From NCBI GenBank assembly GCA_049700155.1, contig JBNAVX010000046.1:1-18813 (forward strand): DNA of 18,813 nucleotides, read 5' to 3'. A program made the position numbers and the translations under genes. Below are positions 1 through 7,577 of the stretch, one piece after another; the first letter of the stretch is position 1, and each line of letters begins with the position of its first letter. Source of the stretch: JACAEY01 sp049700155 (GTDB taxonomy: Bacteria > Nitrospirota > Thermodesulfovibrionia > Thermodesulfovibrionales > SM23-35). The notes below the pieces were generated by a model. That model was not told the origin of the DNA. It was given only the letters and a program-made list of their open reading frames with translations, and made no database searches.

Positions 1-439
1 ATGACCCAGCAATAAGACTCATACCTAAATGAAAGGCAACAACAAACACTGCTAGTCCAAAGAGCCCAAAGACTACCGAAGAGATACCCGCAAGGGTATA
101 AATTGACATCATAACTATCTTCAGTAAAGCTCCTGGTTTTGAATATTCAGCAAGGAAGATAGCTGTTGTCACTCCGATTGGAACAACTACAATCATACAG
201 ATAAAAGTGAGAAGGATAGTTCCCATAATTACAGGAAAAATACCACCTTTTGTCATGGCATCAACAGGAGATTGGGTTATGAAATCCCAGCTTAAAACAC
301 TGATGCCATTATAAATAATGAAAACGAGTATAATTATCAGAATTATTGCACCTGTGAAACCGAGAGTCCTGATAAGAGAAAGAAAGAAACCTTCTTTTAG
401 ATTAAACTTTTTTCTCTTTATTAGCTCCTCTCCTTTCAC
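1..439 (-). CDS. pstA: Phosphate ABC transporter permease PstA (3' part missing)
   Basis: Inner-membrane permease of the PstSCAB high-affinity phosphate importer, paired with PstC. About 146 N-terminal codons are visible; the gene runs off the left edge. The start is GTG at 439-437, which overlaps the pstC stop as GTGA, so translation is probably coupled; a GGAG lies too far downstream to serve it, so ribosomes likely arrive from pstC. After a basic N-terminus (about residues 1-17) comes a first membrane helix (about 20-42), a periplasmic stretch with SWDFIT, then the BPD_transp_1 region beginning GGIFPVIMGTI, with further hydrophobic segments. The EAA loop is not reached. Identity rests on sequence similarity to PstA and its position directly after pstS-pstC. 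The usual next gene, pstB, would be outside the window. Confidence 0.9.
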   Translation of the reverse strand, partial: MKGEELIKRKKFNLKEGFFLSLIRTLGFTGAIILIIILVFIIYNGISVLSWDFITQSPVDAMTKGGIFPVIMGTILLTFICMIVVVPIGVTTAIFLAEYSKPGALLKIVMMSIYTLAGISSVVFGLFGLAVFVVAFHLGMSLIAGS

Positions 440-1428
440 ACCTTTTCTCCTATTCTTATAGCCCTGTATCGTTTAGATATATAATCTGATAACAGACTCA
501 ACAAAAAGGTAATAATAAAAAGGATTGCACCTACACCAAATAAGGCATGATAATGTAAGCTTTGATATGGTGCTTCTGCCATCTCTGCGGCAATGGCGGC
601 AGGCATTGGTCTGGCAGGGTCAAAGATCCAGTGAGGTATTACTGCTGCTCCACCTGCAACCATAAGAACGATCATTGTCTCACCTATTATTGTTCCAATA
701 CCAAGGATCACAGCAACACTCAACCCCGATAAAGATGCAGGAATAACAACCCTCCATATAGTTTCCCACCTATTTGCACCAAGAGAGTACGATGCCTCTC
801 TATAAGTTCGCGGAACTGCAGTAAGGGCATCCTCAGCAATACTTGAAACAACAGGAATAGCCCTTACAGTGAGCATTAAAGCTGCAGTAGATACATTAAG
901 CCCTGAGGAAATAAAAAATTTGTTATAACAAAAATCTGCAAGAGTCGTTGAGATAAAAGGGATTCCTGTTTCTTTCAGTAATTCTGGAAGTCTCTCAGAA
1001 AGGATAGGCGAAAGCCAGTTAGATAGTATAGGCGCTATAACAACCATACCGAAAAAACCGAGTACAACAGATGGAAAACTTGCAAGCATTTCTATAATAG
1101 GTTTTAAAAACTCCTTAATCCTATAATGGGCAACCTCTGCAATATATACTGCAGTTGCAAGACCTAAGGGAATAGCTAAAATAGCAGTAAGGACAGTTAC
1201 TGCTATAGTACCCATAATAAGTGGTAGCATTCCAAAACTTGGTGGGTCATAAGTTGGATACCATGTCTTTCCAAATATGACCTTTGTAACACCTGCTTTA
1301 TAAAATATAGAGAATGCCTCTTTAAAGAGGAATAATCCTATTAAGAGAAGAATGATAACAGAAATGAAACCAACAGAACTGACAATTAATTCAACAGCCC
1401 TTTCTTTTTTCTGCCAAGTTAAAGGCAA
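436..1428 (-). CDS. pstC: Phosphate ABC transporter permease PstC
   Basis: 330-residue inner-membrane permease of the PstSCAB phosphate importer, close to the usual family length. Residues about 12-36 form the first membrane helix; the BPD_transp_1 core starts near GMLPLIMGTIAVTV (about 66-79). The cytoplasmic EAA loop that contacts the ATPase is seen as EASYSLGANRWETIWRVV (about 211-228), and GETMIVLMVAGG follows in a late helix. A periplasmic loop of about 40 residues (SERLPELL through NKFFISSG) separates two helices. The start codon is TTG at 1428-1426, preceded by AGAGGT at a suitable distance; no ATG is better placed. It lies 24 bp after pstS and its stop overlaps the pstA start, so the three form one operon. 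The family assignment is firm. Confidence 0.96.
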   Translation of the reverse strand: MPLTWQKKERAVELIVSSVGFISVIILLLIGLFLFKEAFSIFYKAGVTKVIFGKTWYPTYDPPSFGMLPLIMGTIAVTVLTAILAIPLGLATAVYIAEVAHYRIKEFLKPIIEMLASFPSVVLGFFGMVVIAPILSNWLSPILSERLPELLKETGIPFISTTLADFCYNKFFISSGLNVSTAALMLTVRAIPVVSSIAEDALTAVPRTYREASYSLGANRWETIWRVVIPASLSGLSVAVILGIGTIIGETMIVLMVAGGAAVIPHWIFDPARPMPAAIAAEMAEAPYQSLHYHALFGVGAILFIITFLLSLLSDYISKRYRAIRIGEKV

Positions 1429-1452
1429 AAATTACCTCTTAATTTTTACTAT

Positions 1453-2268
1453 TTATTTTATACTCACATACTTTACTTCATTGACAATCTTCTGCCCTTC
1501 CAAAGAAAGCATAAAGTCAATAAATTTTGATATTACTCCCTCAGGCTTTCCATTTGTGTACATAAAAAGCGGTCTTGAAATGGGCCATGAACCATTTCGA
1601 ACACTTGCTGGAGAAGCAGTCTTTCCATTTACTTTCAATACTTTTATGGTTTTATCTACATATCCGATTCCTATATATCCAATAGCAAATCTATTCTGGG
1701 CTACAGTTTGCACCGCCTGTCCATTAGATGCAACAAGAAGTGCATCAGGTCTTACTTTATCACCCTTTAAAACCTTTTCTTCCCATACCTCATAAGTCCC
1801 TGAACTTGTATCTCTTGAGACAACAGATATTGGTCTGTCAGGACCTCCAAGTTCTTTCCATGTCCTGATTTTCCCATTATAAATATCTCTTAACTGTTCT
1901 AAAGTTATATTATCTAATTTCATTGAAGGATGAACGATGGGTACTATTCCATCAAACGCAATTTTATGTGCTGTAAGAATAACCCCTTTTTCTTTTCCTG
2001 AAGCTATTTCTTTATCTTTTGCCTCCCTTGAGCTTGTCGCAATATCAGTCGTCCCATCAATAAGAGCCTTTATACCAGTTCCTGAACCACTTCCTGAAAC
2101 GTATATCTTTACATCAGGATATTTCTTCATAAAGACCTCTGCTGCTTTCTGGGCAACTGGTAAAACAGTTGTTGAACCATCAATTCTGAGGTCACCGGCA
2201 CATGAAAGCCCTGTAAAAGACAAAATTATAAACACTGAGAGCAAAACTACTGAAAATTTCTGGACCAT
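1453..2268 (-). CDS. pstS: Periplasmic phosphate-binding protein PstS
   Basis: 271-residue substrate-binding protein that captures orthophosphate in the periplasm and delivers it to PstCA. An N-terminal signal peptide (hydrophobic residues about 6-20) is followed by LSCAG; cleavage after S-C-A is plausible. A lipoprotein is possible because of the cysteine, but the residue at -3 of that cysteine is glycine, which is a poor lipobox. Phosphate-binding signatures are present: DGSTTVLP (30-37), SGSGSGTG (58-65), TSSREAKDKE (78-87) and SRDTSSGTYEVW (151-162). ATG is preceded by a strong GGAGGG. It is the first gene of pstS-pstC-pstA and sits just downstream of a four-unit Pho-box array, so expression should rise on phosphate starvation through PhoB. 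Confidence 0.97.
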   Translation of the reverse strand: MVQKFSVVLLSVFIILSFTGLSCAGDLRIDGSTTVLPVAQKAAEVFMKKYPDVKIYVSGSGSGTGIKALIDGTTDIATSSREAKDKEIASGKEKGVILTAHKIAFDGIVPIVHPSMKLDNITLEQLRDIYNGKIRTWKELGGPDRPISVVSRDTSSGTYEVWEEKVLKGDKVRPDALLVASNGQAVQTVAQNRFAIGYIGIGYVDKTIKVLKVNGKTASPASVRNGSWPISRPLFMYTNGKPEGVISKFIDFMLSLEGQKIVNEVKYVSIK

Positions 2269-2290
2269 AAATCCCTCCTTATCGGTTTAT

Positions 2291-2345
2291 AAGATACTAA
2301 CCTAATGTTACATATGTGTTACAATTTTGTTACAATTATGTTACA
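2291..2345 (-). promoter_or_regulatory. Pho-box array and -10 element upstream of pstS
   Basis: Four identical heptamers, TGTTACA on the plus strand (TGTAACA toward pstS), start at 2306, 2317, 2328 and 2339, an exact 11-bp period of heptamer plus 4-bp spacer. This is the geometry of PhoB/PhoP binding sites, where one dimer binds two units. After the last unit and nine bases comes TATCTT (2296-2291), a candidate -10; no normal -35 is seen, as in PhoB-activated promoters where the Pho box replaces it. The pstS Shine-Dalgarno and ATG follow about 20 bp later. The repeat is directly visible; binding by the PhoB at 5772-6479 is inferred. Confidence 0.85.
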
Positions 2346-2392
2346 TTTTATCTCCTTCTATTTGATAATTATTTCAGTCAGATAGGTAAATA

Positions 2393-3667
2393 TTAATAAG
2401 CAACCTGCAAAGTTAACTGAATCCTTTTATCATCAGACTTGCCAGGTTGTTTATAATCTACTGTATCGTAATCAAGGACAATCATATTCTTATGTTGCTT
2501 GTATAAATGATACGCAACTCCTACAATATATCTTCTGTTTTCATCCTCTTTCAGATTATCATTAGGGTCAAAGTAATCATATCTTCCGATAATGCTGAAC
2601 TTCTTATGAGGCTTTACTTCTGCAAAAAAGGAGTAACCATCTTTATCATTTTCATCAGCACCCTTCTGGTTGCCTTTACCATCATAATACTGACCCGTGA
2701 GCACAAGATATTCATGCTCATAGCTTACAAATCCGAGATTTACCCTCCAATCAGGATCAGTTTCCTTATTACCTTTCCCAAATATTCCCAAATAAGAGAA
2801 CTGTAATCCAGGAATAATGTAAGGTAAGGGCCTTATAGTTAGTCTTCCTTCAATAACCTTGTTTTCATTCTTCTCTGATGCATGATATCCCCCTCCATTC
2901 ATAATAGCCAGAGACATACTTCCATAACGACCAGGGTAATAATGGTTAACCTTTTTTTGATAATCTTCGTCCATAAACCCTCCTATTAGGGAAACGAACA
3001 TTAATCCGACATCTGCTGAATTGAATATTCCATTTCTCTCAAGAAACATCGTATCCTGACAGCGGTAGAAATTCACATGCTCCTCATAGTCGAGCCACGG
3101 CATATGGACAATACCAAATTCAATATAAGGTTTGGTGAAGAACGCAAAATCTGGAAAATTAAACTTACCATACAGATATTTAAGCCTCACAGTATATGAA
3201 CCATCAAAACTACCATCATCCGTCATCTGGTTTACATCAGGAGTTATCCTTGCACTGAACCATGGGGTAAATTCTTTCTCAATATTGATATACCCTCGTT
3301 TTACTGTAAACCTGCTAAATCCATCGCCTCCAGTAGTATTACCTGACTCTCCATTCTGATAAGAAAGATACCAAAGATATCCAAACTTCCAACCTTTGAG
3401 AGCCTGAACAACTTTACTGATGTCCCTTGTATCTTCAGGTGCAGTTTCAGTAACTTTCTCTTCTATTTTTTCATCAACTTTTTTCTCTTCTTTTACTGAT
3501 TCACCTTTCATCTCCTGCATTACTGAGATTGCCTCTTCCTGTGTCAGGATACCTTTTTCAACAAGTTTTTTTAGAATCGGGTTTGTAATTTCTTCAGCCT
3601 TTAGTAATTGACACAAAAACATCAAAATAGAAATGGTCAAAGTCAAACATAACAACCTCTTCCCCAT
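2393..3667 (-). CDS. Outer-membrane porin, OprP/OprO-like, probably phosphate-related
   Basis: 424-residue secreted outer-membrane beta-barrel. A signal peptide (residues about 1-24, ending near LLKAEE) is followed by a short helical segment, NPILKKLVEKGILTQEEAIS, then a charged Lys/Glu linker (about 52-80). The rest alternates polar and aromatic residues in amphipathic strands (for example the WKFGYLWYLSYQ region) and ends in ...LTLQVAY, with a C-terminal aromatic residue typical of BAM-assembled barrels. The general layout fits the phosphate-selective porin O/P family, and placement directly upstream of pstSCA suggests it lets phosphate or polyphosphate cross the outer membrane. Substrate specificity cannot be read from the sequence; a general porin is the alternative. 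AAGGAGGAG precedes the ATG. No terminator is evident before pstS, so read-through is possible. Confidence 0.8.
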   Translation of the reverse strand: MGKRLLCLTLTISILMFLCQLLKAEEITNPILKKLVEKGILTQEEAISVMQEMKGESVKEEKKVDEKIEEKVTETAPEDTRDISKVVQALKGWKFGYLWYLSYQNGESGNTTGGDGFSRFTVKRGYINIEKEFTPWFSARITPDVNQMTDDGSFDGSYTVRLKYLYGKFNFPDFAFFTKPYIEFGIVHMPWLDYEEHVNFYRCQDTMFLERNGIFNSADVGLMFVSLIGGFMDEDYQKKVNHYYPGRYGSMSLAIMNGGGYHASEKNENKVIEGRLTIRPLPYIIPGLQFSYLGIFGKGNKETDPDWRVNLGFVSYEHEYLVLTGQYYDGKGNQKGADENDKDGYSFFAEVKPHKKFSIIGRYDYFDPNDNLKEDENRRYIVGVAYHLYKQHKNMIVLDYDTVDYKQPGKSDDKRIQLTLQVAY

Positions 3668-3706
3668 ATCTCTCCTCCTTTTCTAATTTTTTTCTCCTTG
3701 CTACTG

Positions 3707-3763
3707 CTTATTATCCGATTATTATCCGAAATAATGTAACTAATTTAAATTCTGATTGTTACA
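3707..3763 (-). promoter_or_regulatory. Possible porin promoter with degenerate Pho-box-like units
   Basis: Upstream of the porin, TGTAACA (minus strand, 3763-3757) and AGTTACA (3741-3735) are separated by 22 bp, twice the 11-bp Pho-box period, with an unrecognisable unit between. Eight bases further, GATAAT (3726-3721) could be a -10. An 11-bp tandem repeat, CGGATAATAAT then CGGATAATAAG (minus strand, 3728-3707), covers it. The units are far weaker than those of pstS, so PhoB control of the porin is only a possibility. Confidence 0.3.
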
Positions 3764-3787
3764 GAAATATTAAGGAAAGATTAAATT

Positions 3788-3952
3788 TAGCCCATATTAT
3801 TCATAAGAATCTTTGGCAGATGTGGTATTTGAGCGGATTTAAATTCTTTCGAAGAAAGAATTTACCTCGGAGGCTCGATCTTAATCGAGCCGAGAATGAG
3901 CGAGAATACTGCATCTGCCAGTTACTCATAAATTTATGAATTAAGTGGGTTA
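3788..3952. repeat. 165-bp palindromic dispersed repeat (MITE-like), complete copy
   Basis: This non-coding element fills the space between the porin upstream region and phoR, ending 2 bp before the phoR stop codon. Its ends are imperfect inverted repeats: TAGCCCATATTATTCATAA on the left against TAACCCACTTAATTCATAA read inward from the right (15 of 19), and TGGCAGATGTGGTATT against TGGCAGATGCAGTATT (14 of 16). Inside are two further hairpins: AAATTCTTTC/GAAAGAATTT with a 3-nt loop at 3841-3863, and GGCTCGAT/ATCGAGCC with a 4-nt loop. A second copy of the left 60 bp is present at the right edge of the window (56 of 60 aligned positions the same). No transposase is encoded. A non-autonomous transposable element is the best reading; a REP-like structural element is the alternative. 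Confidence 0.75.
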
Positions 3953-3954
3953 GG

Positions 3955-5772
3955 TTAACTAATAAAGGCAGGACAAAGAATTCTCACTTTTGTTCCTATC
4001 CCCTGAGTACTTTCTATTACCATCTCCCAACCATGAGCTTTTACAAGGTGTTTTACAATTGCAAGACCAAGACCTGTCCCTCCGAGCTCCCTTGAGCGTG
4101 CCCTGTCAACCCTGTAAAATCTTTCACCAAGACGGGGGATGTCTTTCTTAGGAATACCTATTCCTGTATCCTCAACACAGATTTCAATAAAATCAAAATC
4201 TACAAGTTCGGAGTATTGACTTTTAAGTTCAGAGACTGTTTTACCTAAATTTTGAACTTTGAACTTTGAACTTTGAACTTTTATAGTTACTCCTCCATCT
4301 TCTGTAAATTTGATTCCGTTATCAACAAGATTAAGGAATATCTGTATCAATCTATCTTTATCTGCTTTTATATAATGGATTTCAGGAGATATATCTTTTT
4401 TCAGATAGAGTCCTTTATTTCTTGCTTTATCCATTAAGATTGCAAAGACTGTATCAACAATCTCATCAAGGTTCACATCCTCTTTGCGTATCTTTATATC
4501 ACCAAGCTCAATTCGAGATAGAGTAAGCAGATCATTCACAAGTGAATTCAAACGCTCACTATGGTTTTTTATTGCTTCAAGAAACTTTGTAGCATTTTCC
4601 TTGTCATCAATAGCCCCTTCTAATAGAGTTTCTGCAAAGCCTTTTATTGCAGTGATTGGTGTCTTTATTTCATGAGAGACATTCGCAACAAAATCTTTTC
4701 TGATATTCTCAAGGTGTTTGAGTTTTGTAATATTATGGAATAATATAACTACTCCTGATATTTCATCTTTGACTAAAAAGGGAGTTGCAGTAGTTAAAAG
4801 ATAAAGCCTATCAGGATAAGTGGTCTCTATCTCAAGAGATACTGTTTGTTTGTTTTTAACAACATTTTCTATTGACTCTACAAGTTCTGACTTCCTCAAT
4901 GCTTCCATTATGGTCTTACCCTCAACGTCAGATTCAATACCAAAAAAGCCTTTAGCAGAAGAATTGATGAGAGATATTTTACCTTTTGTATCCACAAGGA
5001 TAAGGCCATCAGACATATTCCTTAGAATTGTTTCTATCTTAAGCTTCTCCTCTTCACTCTGTTCTAATCTATTGCTTAGTTCCTGTGCCATCTCACTAAT
5101 ATTCCTTGCAAGTTCACCAAGTTCATCTTTTTCATTCGGTAATAAACGCTTCTTATAATTCCCTGAGGTAACCTGTTTTGTAAATGTTGTTATCTCTTCT
5201 ATAGTTTTTGTTATCCTTTTGCTCTGTATTATCCCTATCAGAATGATTATTCCTAAAGATGCAAGAGATGCGATGATAATCCTGATCCTCACTCTATTCA
5301 TCGCTTTCTCGACATCATGAAGCGGGACAGAAAGCCTCAGGAAATATTTATCTGTATCTCTATCAAATGAAATTGCAAGATATAATAAATCCTTCTTAAG
5401 GGTCTTGCTGAATCTTATGGAACTTCCAAAATCGCTTAAAGCGGCATCTCTTATCTCGGGTCTGTCAGAATGATTTTCCATTTTCTTCGAAGGTTCATCT
5501 GAGTCACCTAAAACACGACCTGAACTATCTATGACTGTTATCCTTGCTCCAGTCTTTTCTTTATAGCTCCTGCAGAAATCATCAAGGTCCTTATTAAAAA
5601 AAGGAGGGATCTTTTCAGCAATTAAATGTGCCTGTATAGTAAGGCTTTCTCTGAGTTTTGATATATAGTTATCTTTGATAACACTTGAAAGATAGAATTC
5701 AAGAAATACAACTATGAGAAACGTAAAGATGATGTAGGAAAATAAGATTCTTCTGAACAGAATTCCTTTCAT
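3955..5772 (-). CDS. phoR: Phosphate-regulon sensor histidine kinase PhoR
   Basis: 605-residue membrane sensor kinase that phosphorylates PhoB. Order of parts: helix 1 (about 9-28), extracytoplasmic sensor region (about 30-160), helix 2 (about 163-183), HAMP (about 184-237), PAS (about 245-345), HisKA with the phospho-acceptor H367 in NVSHEIKTP, and HATPase_c with N485 (NLVDNGIKF), VEDTGIGIP (533-541), ERFYRVD and GGTGLGLAIVKH. All catalytic motifs are intact. An unusual stretch of about 28 residues (about 499-527) lies between GGVTIKV and IEICVEDTG; it is encoded by a heptamer repeat and lengthens a loop of the ATP-binding domain. The ATG overlaps the phoB stop by one base (TAATG). The extracytoplasmic domain is much larger than that of E. 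coli PhoR, as is common in PhoR of other phyla. Confidence 0.93.
   Translation of the reverse strand: MKGILFRRILFSYIIFTFLIVVFLEFYLSSVIKDNYISKLRESLTIQAHLIAEKIPPFFNKDLDDFCRSYKEKTGARITVIDSSGRVLGDSDEPSKKMENHSDRPEIRDAALSDFGSSIRFSKTLKKDLLYLAISFDRDTDKYFLRLSVPLHDVEKAMNRVRIRIIIASLASLGIIILIGIIQSKRITKTIEEITTFTKQVTSGNYKKRLLPNEKDELGELARNISEMAQELSNRLEQSEEEKLKIETILRNMSDGLILVDTKGKISLINSSAKGFFGIESDVEGKTIMEALRKSELVESIENVVKNKQTVSLEIETTYPDRLYLLTTATPFLVKDEISGVVILFHNITKLKHLENIRKDFVANVSHEIKTPITAIKGFAETLLEGAIDDKENATKFLEAIKNHSERLNSLVNDLLTLSRIELGDIKIRKEDVNLDEIVDTVFAILMDKARNKGLYLKKDISPEIHYIKADKDRLIQIFLNLVDNGIKFTEDGGVTIKVQSSKFKVQNLGKTVSELKSQYSELVDFDFIEICVEDTGIGIPKKDIPRLGERFYRVDRARSRELGGTGLGLAIVKHLVKAHGWEMVIESTQGIGTKVRILCPAFIS
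4251..4278. repeat. Heptamer tandem repeat inside phoR (TTTGAAC x4)
   Basis: Four perfect copies of the 7-bp unit TTTGAAC lie in the phoR coding sequence. On the coding strand they read GTTCAAA and give the residues KVQSSKFKVQ. The adjoining 4199-4237 looks like a decayed extension: on the coding strand TCTGAAC and TCCGAAC occur 21 bp apart with two other heptads between. The insertion keeps the reading frame and falls in a loop of the kinase ATP-binding domain. It resembles the short tandemly repeated heptanucleotide (STRR) sequences known from cyanobacteria and other bacteria. Confidence 0.85.
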
Positions 5773-6479
5773 TATCTTTCATCAAAGAAATAGCCTATAC
5801 TGCGCATGGTCTTAATATATTTAGGGTTTGAGGGGTCTTCCTCAATCTGTGCCCTTAACCTTCTGATATGAACATCAACAGTTCTTGGCTCAACAAAAGC
5901 TTCATCATGCCATATCGCATCAAGAAGCTGGTTTCGATTAAATACCTTTCCTCTTCTCTCAGCAAGAAATAGCAGTAGCTTGAATTCTGTTGCACTGAGT
6001 TTAATAGGCTTACCCTTTACTGAGACTATATATCTATCTTTATCTATTTCAATATCACCAATCTTAAGAACCTTTTTGATGGATGGTTGTTCTTTTGTTC
6101 TCCGGAGAACAGCCTTTACTCTTGCAACTAATTCCCTCGGGCTGAATGGTTTTCCAATGTAATCATCTGCGCCCATTTCAAGCCCGAGTATCCTATCTAC
6201 TTCTTCTCCTTTTGCAGTCAGCATAATAATAGGCAGATTTTCTATTTCTGGATCATTTCTGATAATTCGGCATAGTTCCATTCCCTGGATACCGGGGAGC
6301 ATAAGATCAAGGATTAAAAGGTCAAATCTCCCTTTTTTTATCATTGAAAGAGCTGTCTCTCCATCAAAAGCTGAGTCAATAATGAAGCCTTCTTTTCTGA
6401 GATTATATGAGACAAGCTCAACAATGTCTGCCTCATCGTCAACTACAAGTATATGTTTAGCTTTGTCCAATGTTCTCAC
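5772..6479 (-). CDS. phoB: Phosphate-regulon response regulator PhoB
   Basis: 235-residue OmpR-family response regulator; phosphorylated by PhoR it binds Pho boxes. The receiver domain (about 8-125) has the acidic pair D14-D15, phospho-acceptor D58 (LILDLMLPG), T88 and K110 (GKPF). The winged-helix DNA-binding domain (about 137-232) has the recognition helix VEPRTVDVHIRRLR and ends IGYFF. The start is uncertain: the GTG at 6479 directly abuts GGAG, which leaves no spacer, whereas TTG at 6470-6468 lies 8 nt after the same GGAG and gives 232 residues; I favour the TTG. The gene follows aroB by 15 bp and overlaps phoR by one base, so it appears to be transcribed from the aroK promoter. No Pho box is seen directly upstream. 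Confidence 0.95.
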   Translation of the reverse strand: MRTLDKAKHILVVDDEADIVELVSYNLRKEGFIIDSAFDGETALSMIKKGRFDLLILDLMLPGIQGMELCRIIRNDPEIENLPIIMLTAKGEEVDRILGLEMGADDYIGKPFSPRELVARVKAVLRRTKEQPSIKKVLKIGDIEIDKDRYIVSVKGKPIKLSATEFKLLLFLAERRGKVFNRNQLLDAIWHDEAFVEPRTVDVHIRRLRAQIEEDPSNPKYIKTMRSIGYFFDER

Positions 6480-6494
6480 TCCAGATGTTTTAAA

Positions 6495-7577
6495 TTAATC
6501 TGTTTGCAGTAACTCTTTTATCACTTTTTCTGGAATGCCTTTATGTATCTTCACCTTCCCTATCCTTTCAGGTAGAATAAATTTTAACTCTCCTGCAACA
6601 GCTTTTTTGTCTAGTTCCATCGATAAAAGAATACGGTGTCTATTAATATCGTCAGGGATTTTTGAAGGAAGTCCATATGATTCAATAAGGGACTTTATTC
6701 TATGTACTTTATCGAAGCTAATAAATTTGAGTTTGCCAGCGAGTTCAGCTTCAAGACCCATTCCTATGGCAATTGCTTCACCATGGAGGTATCTTGTGTA
6801 CTCTGTTACAGTCTCTATTGCATGACCAATTGTATGCCCAAAATTCAATATTGACCTTAAACCCGATTCCCTCTCATCCTTTGAAACAATCCCTGCTTTT
6901 ATCTCGCATGAGCGCCTGATAATATTCGTAATCAATCTTTCATCGAGTTTCAAAATCTTCTCTCTCTTTTCTTCAAGATAATTAAATAAATCTTTATCCC
7001 ATATCACACCATATTTAATTATTTCTGCAATTCCTGCAAGGAATTCTCTTTTAGGTAGAGTCTTTAAAGTACTAACATCAATCCATACAAGCCTCGGTTG
7101 CCAGAATGTACCAATCATGTTCTTACCAAGTGGGTGATTAACACCTGTTTTACCTCCTACAGAACTGTCTACCTGTGCGAGTAACGTGGTTGGAATCTGA
7201 ATATATGAAATACCTCTCATGTATGTAGATGCAGCGAAACCAGTAATATCACCTATAACTCCTCCACCCAGGGCTATAAGAGTAGATTTCCTGTCAAGTT
7301 TAGCAATAAGTAGCTTGTTATAAATATGTTCTAACCATAGCAGGTCTTTATATTCTTCTCCGTCTGGTATTGTTACAACTGTTACATCAAAGTCGGTTTT
7401 TTTCAAAGAATCTTCAATAATTTTTCCATATAAAGGATAAACAGTGGGATTGCTCACTATTGCAATCCTTGGACTCAGTCTAAAAGTTCTGATTATATTA
7501 CCGATGTCTCGCAGAATGTCTTTCCCGATGCATATATCATAGCTTCTCTCTTTAAGCTTGACCTTTACTTTTTCCAT
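6495..7577 (-). CDS. aroB: 3-Dehydroquinate synthase
   Basis: 360-residue cytosolic enzyme that converts DAHP to 3-dehydroquinate, step two of the shikimate pathway, using NAD and a divalent metal. NAD-binding glycines are in GGGVIGDITGF (104-114); substrate-site signatures PTTLLAQVDSSVGGKTGVN (129-147) and LGKNMIG (150-156) follow. The expected metal ligands are present: E185 (AGIAEIIKYG), H248 (NFGHTIGH) and H265 (LHGEA), with H252 in the catalytic position. Length matches the family. The ATG is preceded by AAAGGAGG inside the aroK coding region, and the two genes overlap by 26 bp, so translation is probably coupled. Confidence 0.97.
   Translation of the reverse strand: MEKVKVKLKERSYDICIGKDILRDIGNIIRTFRLSPRIAIVSNPTVYPLYGKIIEDSLKKTDFDVTVVTIPDGEEYKDLLWLEHIYNKLLIAKLDRKSTLIALGGGVIGDITGFAASTYMRGISYIQIPTTLLAQVDSSVGGKTGVNHPLGKNMIGTFWQPRLVWIDVSTLKTLPKREFLAGIAEIIKYGVIWDKDLFNYLEEKREKILKLDERLITNIIRRSCEIKAGIVSKDERESGLRSILNFGHTIGHAIETVTEYTRYLHGEAIAIGMGLEAELAGKLKFISFDKVHRIKSLIESYGLPSKIPDDINRHRILLSMELDKKAVAGELKFILPERIGKVKIHKGIPEKVIKELLQTD

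Noticed and set aside
1352..1795. Plus-strand ORF opposite pstC/pstS, and similar antisense ORFs over phoR, dnaB, obg and others
   Set aside because: They are mirror images of well-supported genes, have hydrophobic or Ser/Phe-rich composition typical of antisense reading, and no ribosome-binding sites.
3788..3952. Structured RNA or rho-independent terminator after phoR
   Set aside because: The hairpins have no following T run, and the near-copy at 18756 in another context fits a dispersed repeat better. A transcribed role is not excluded.
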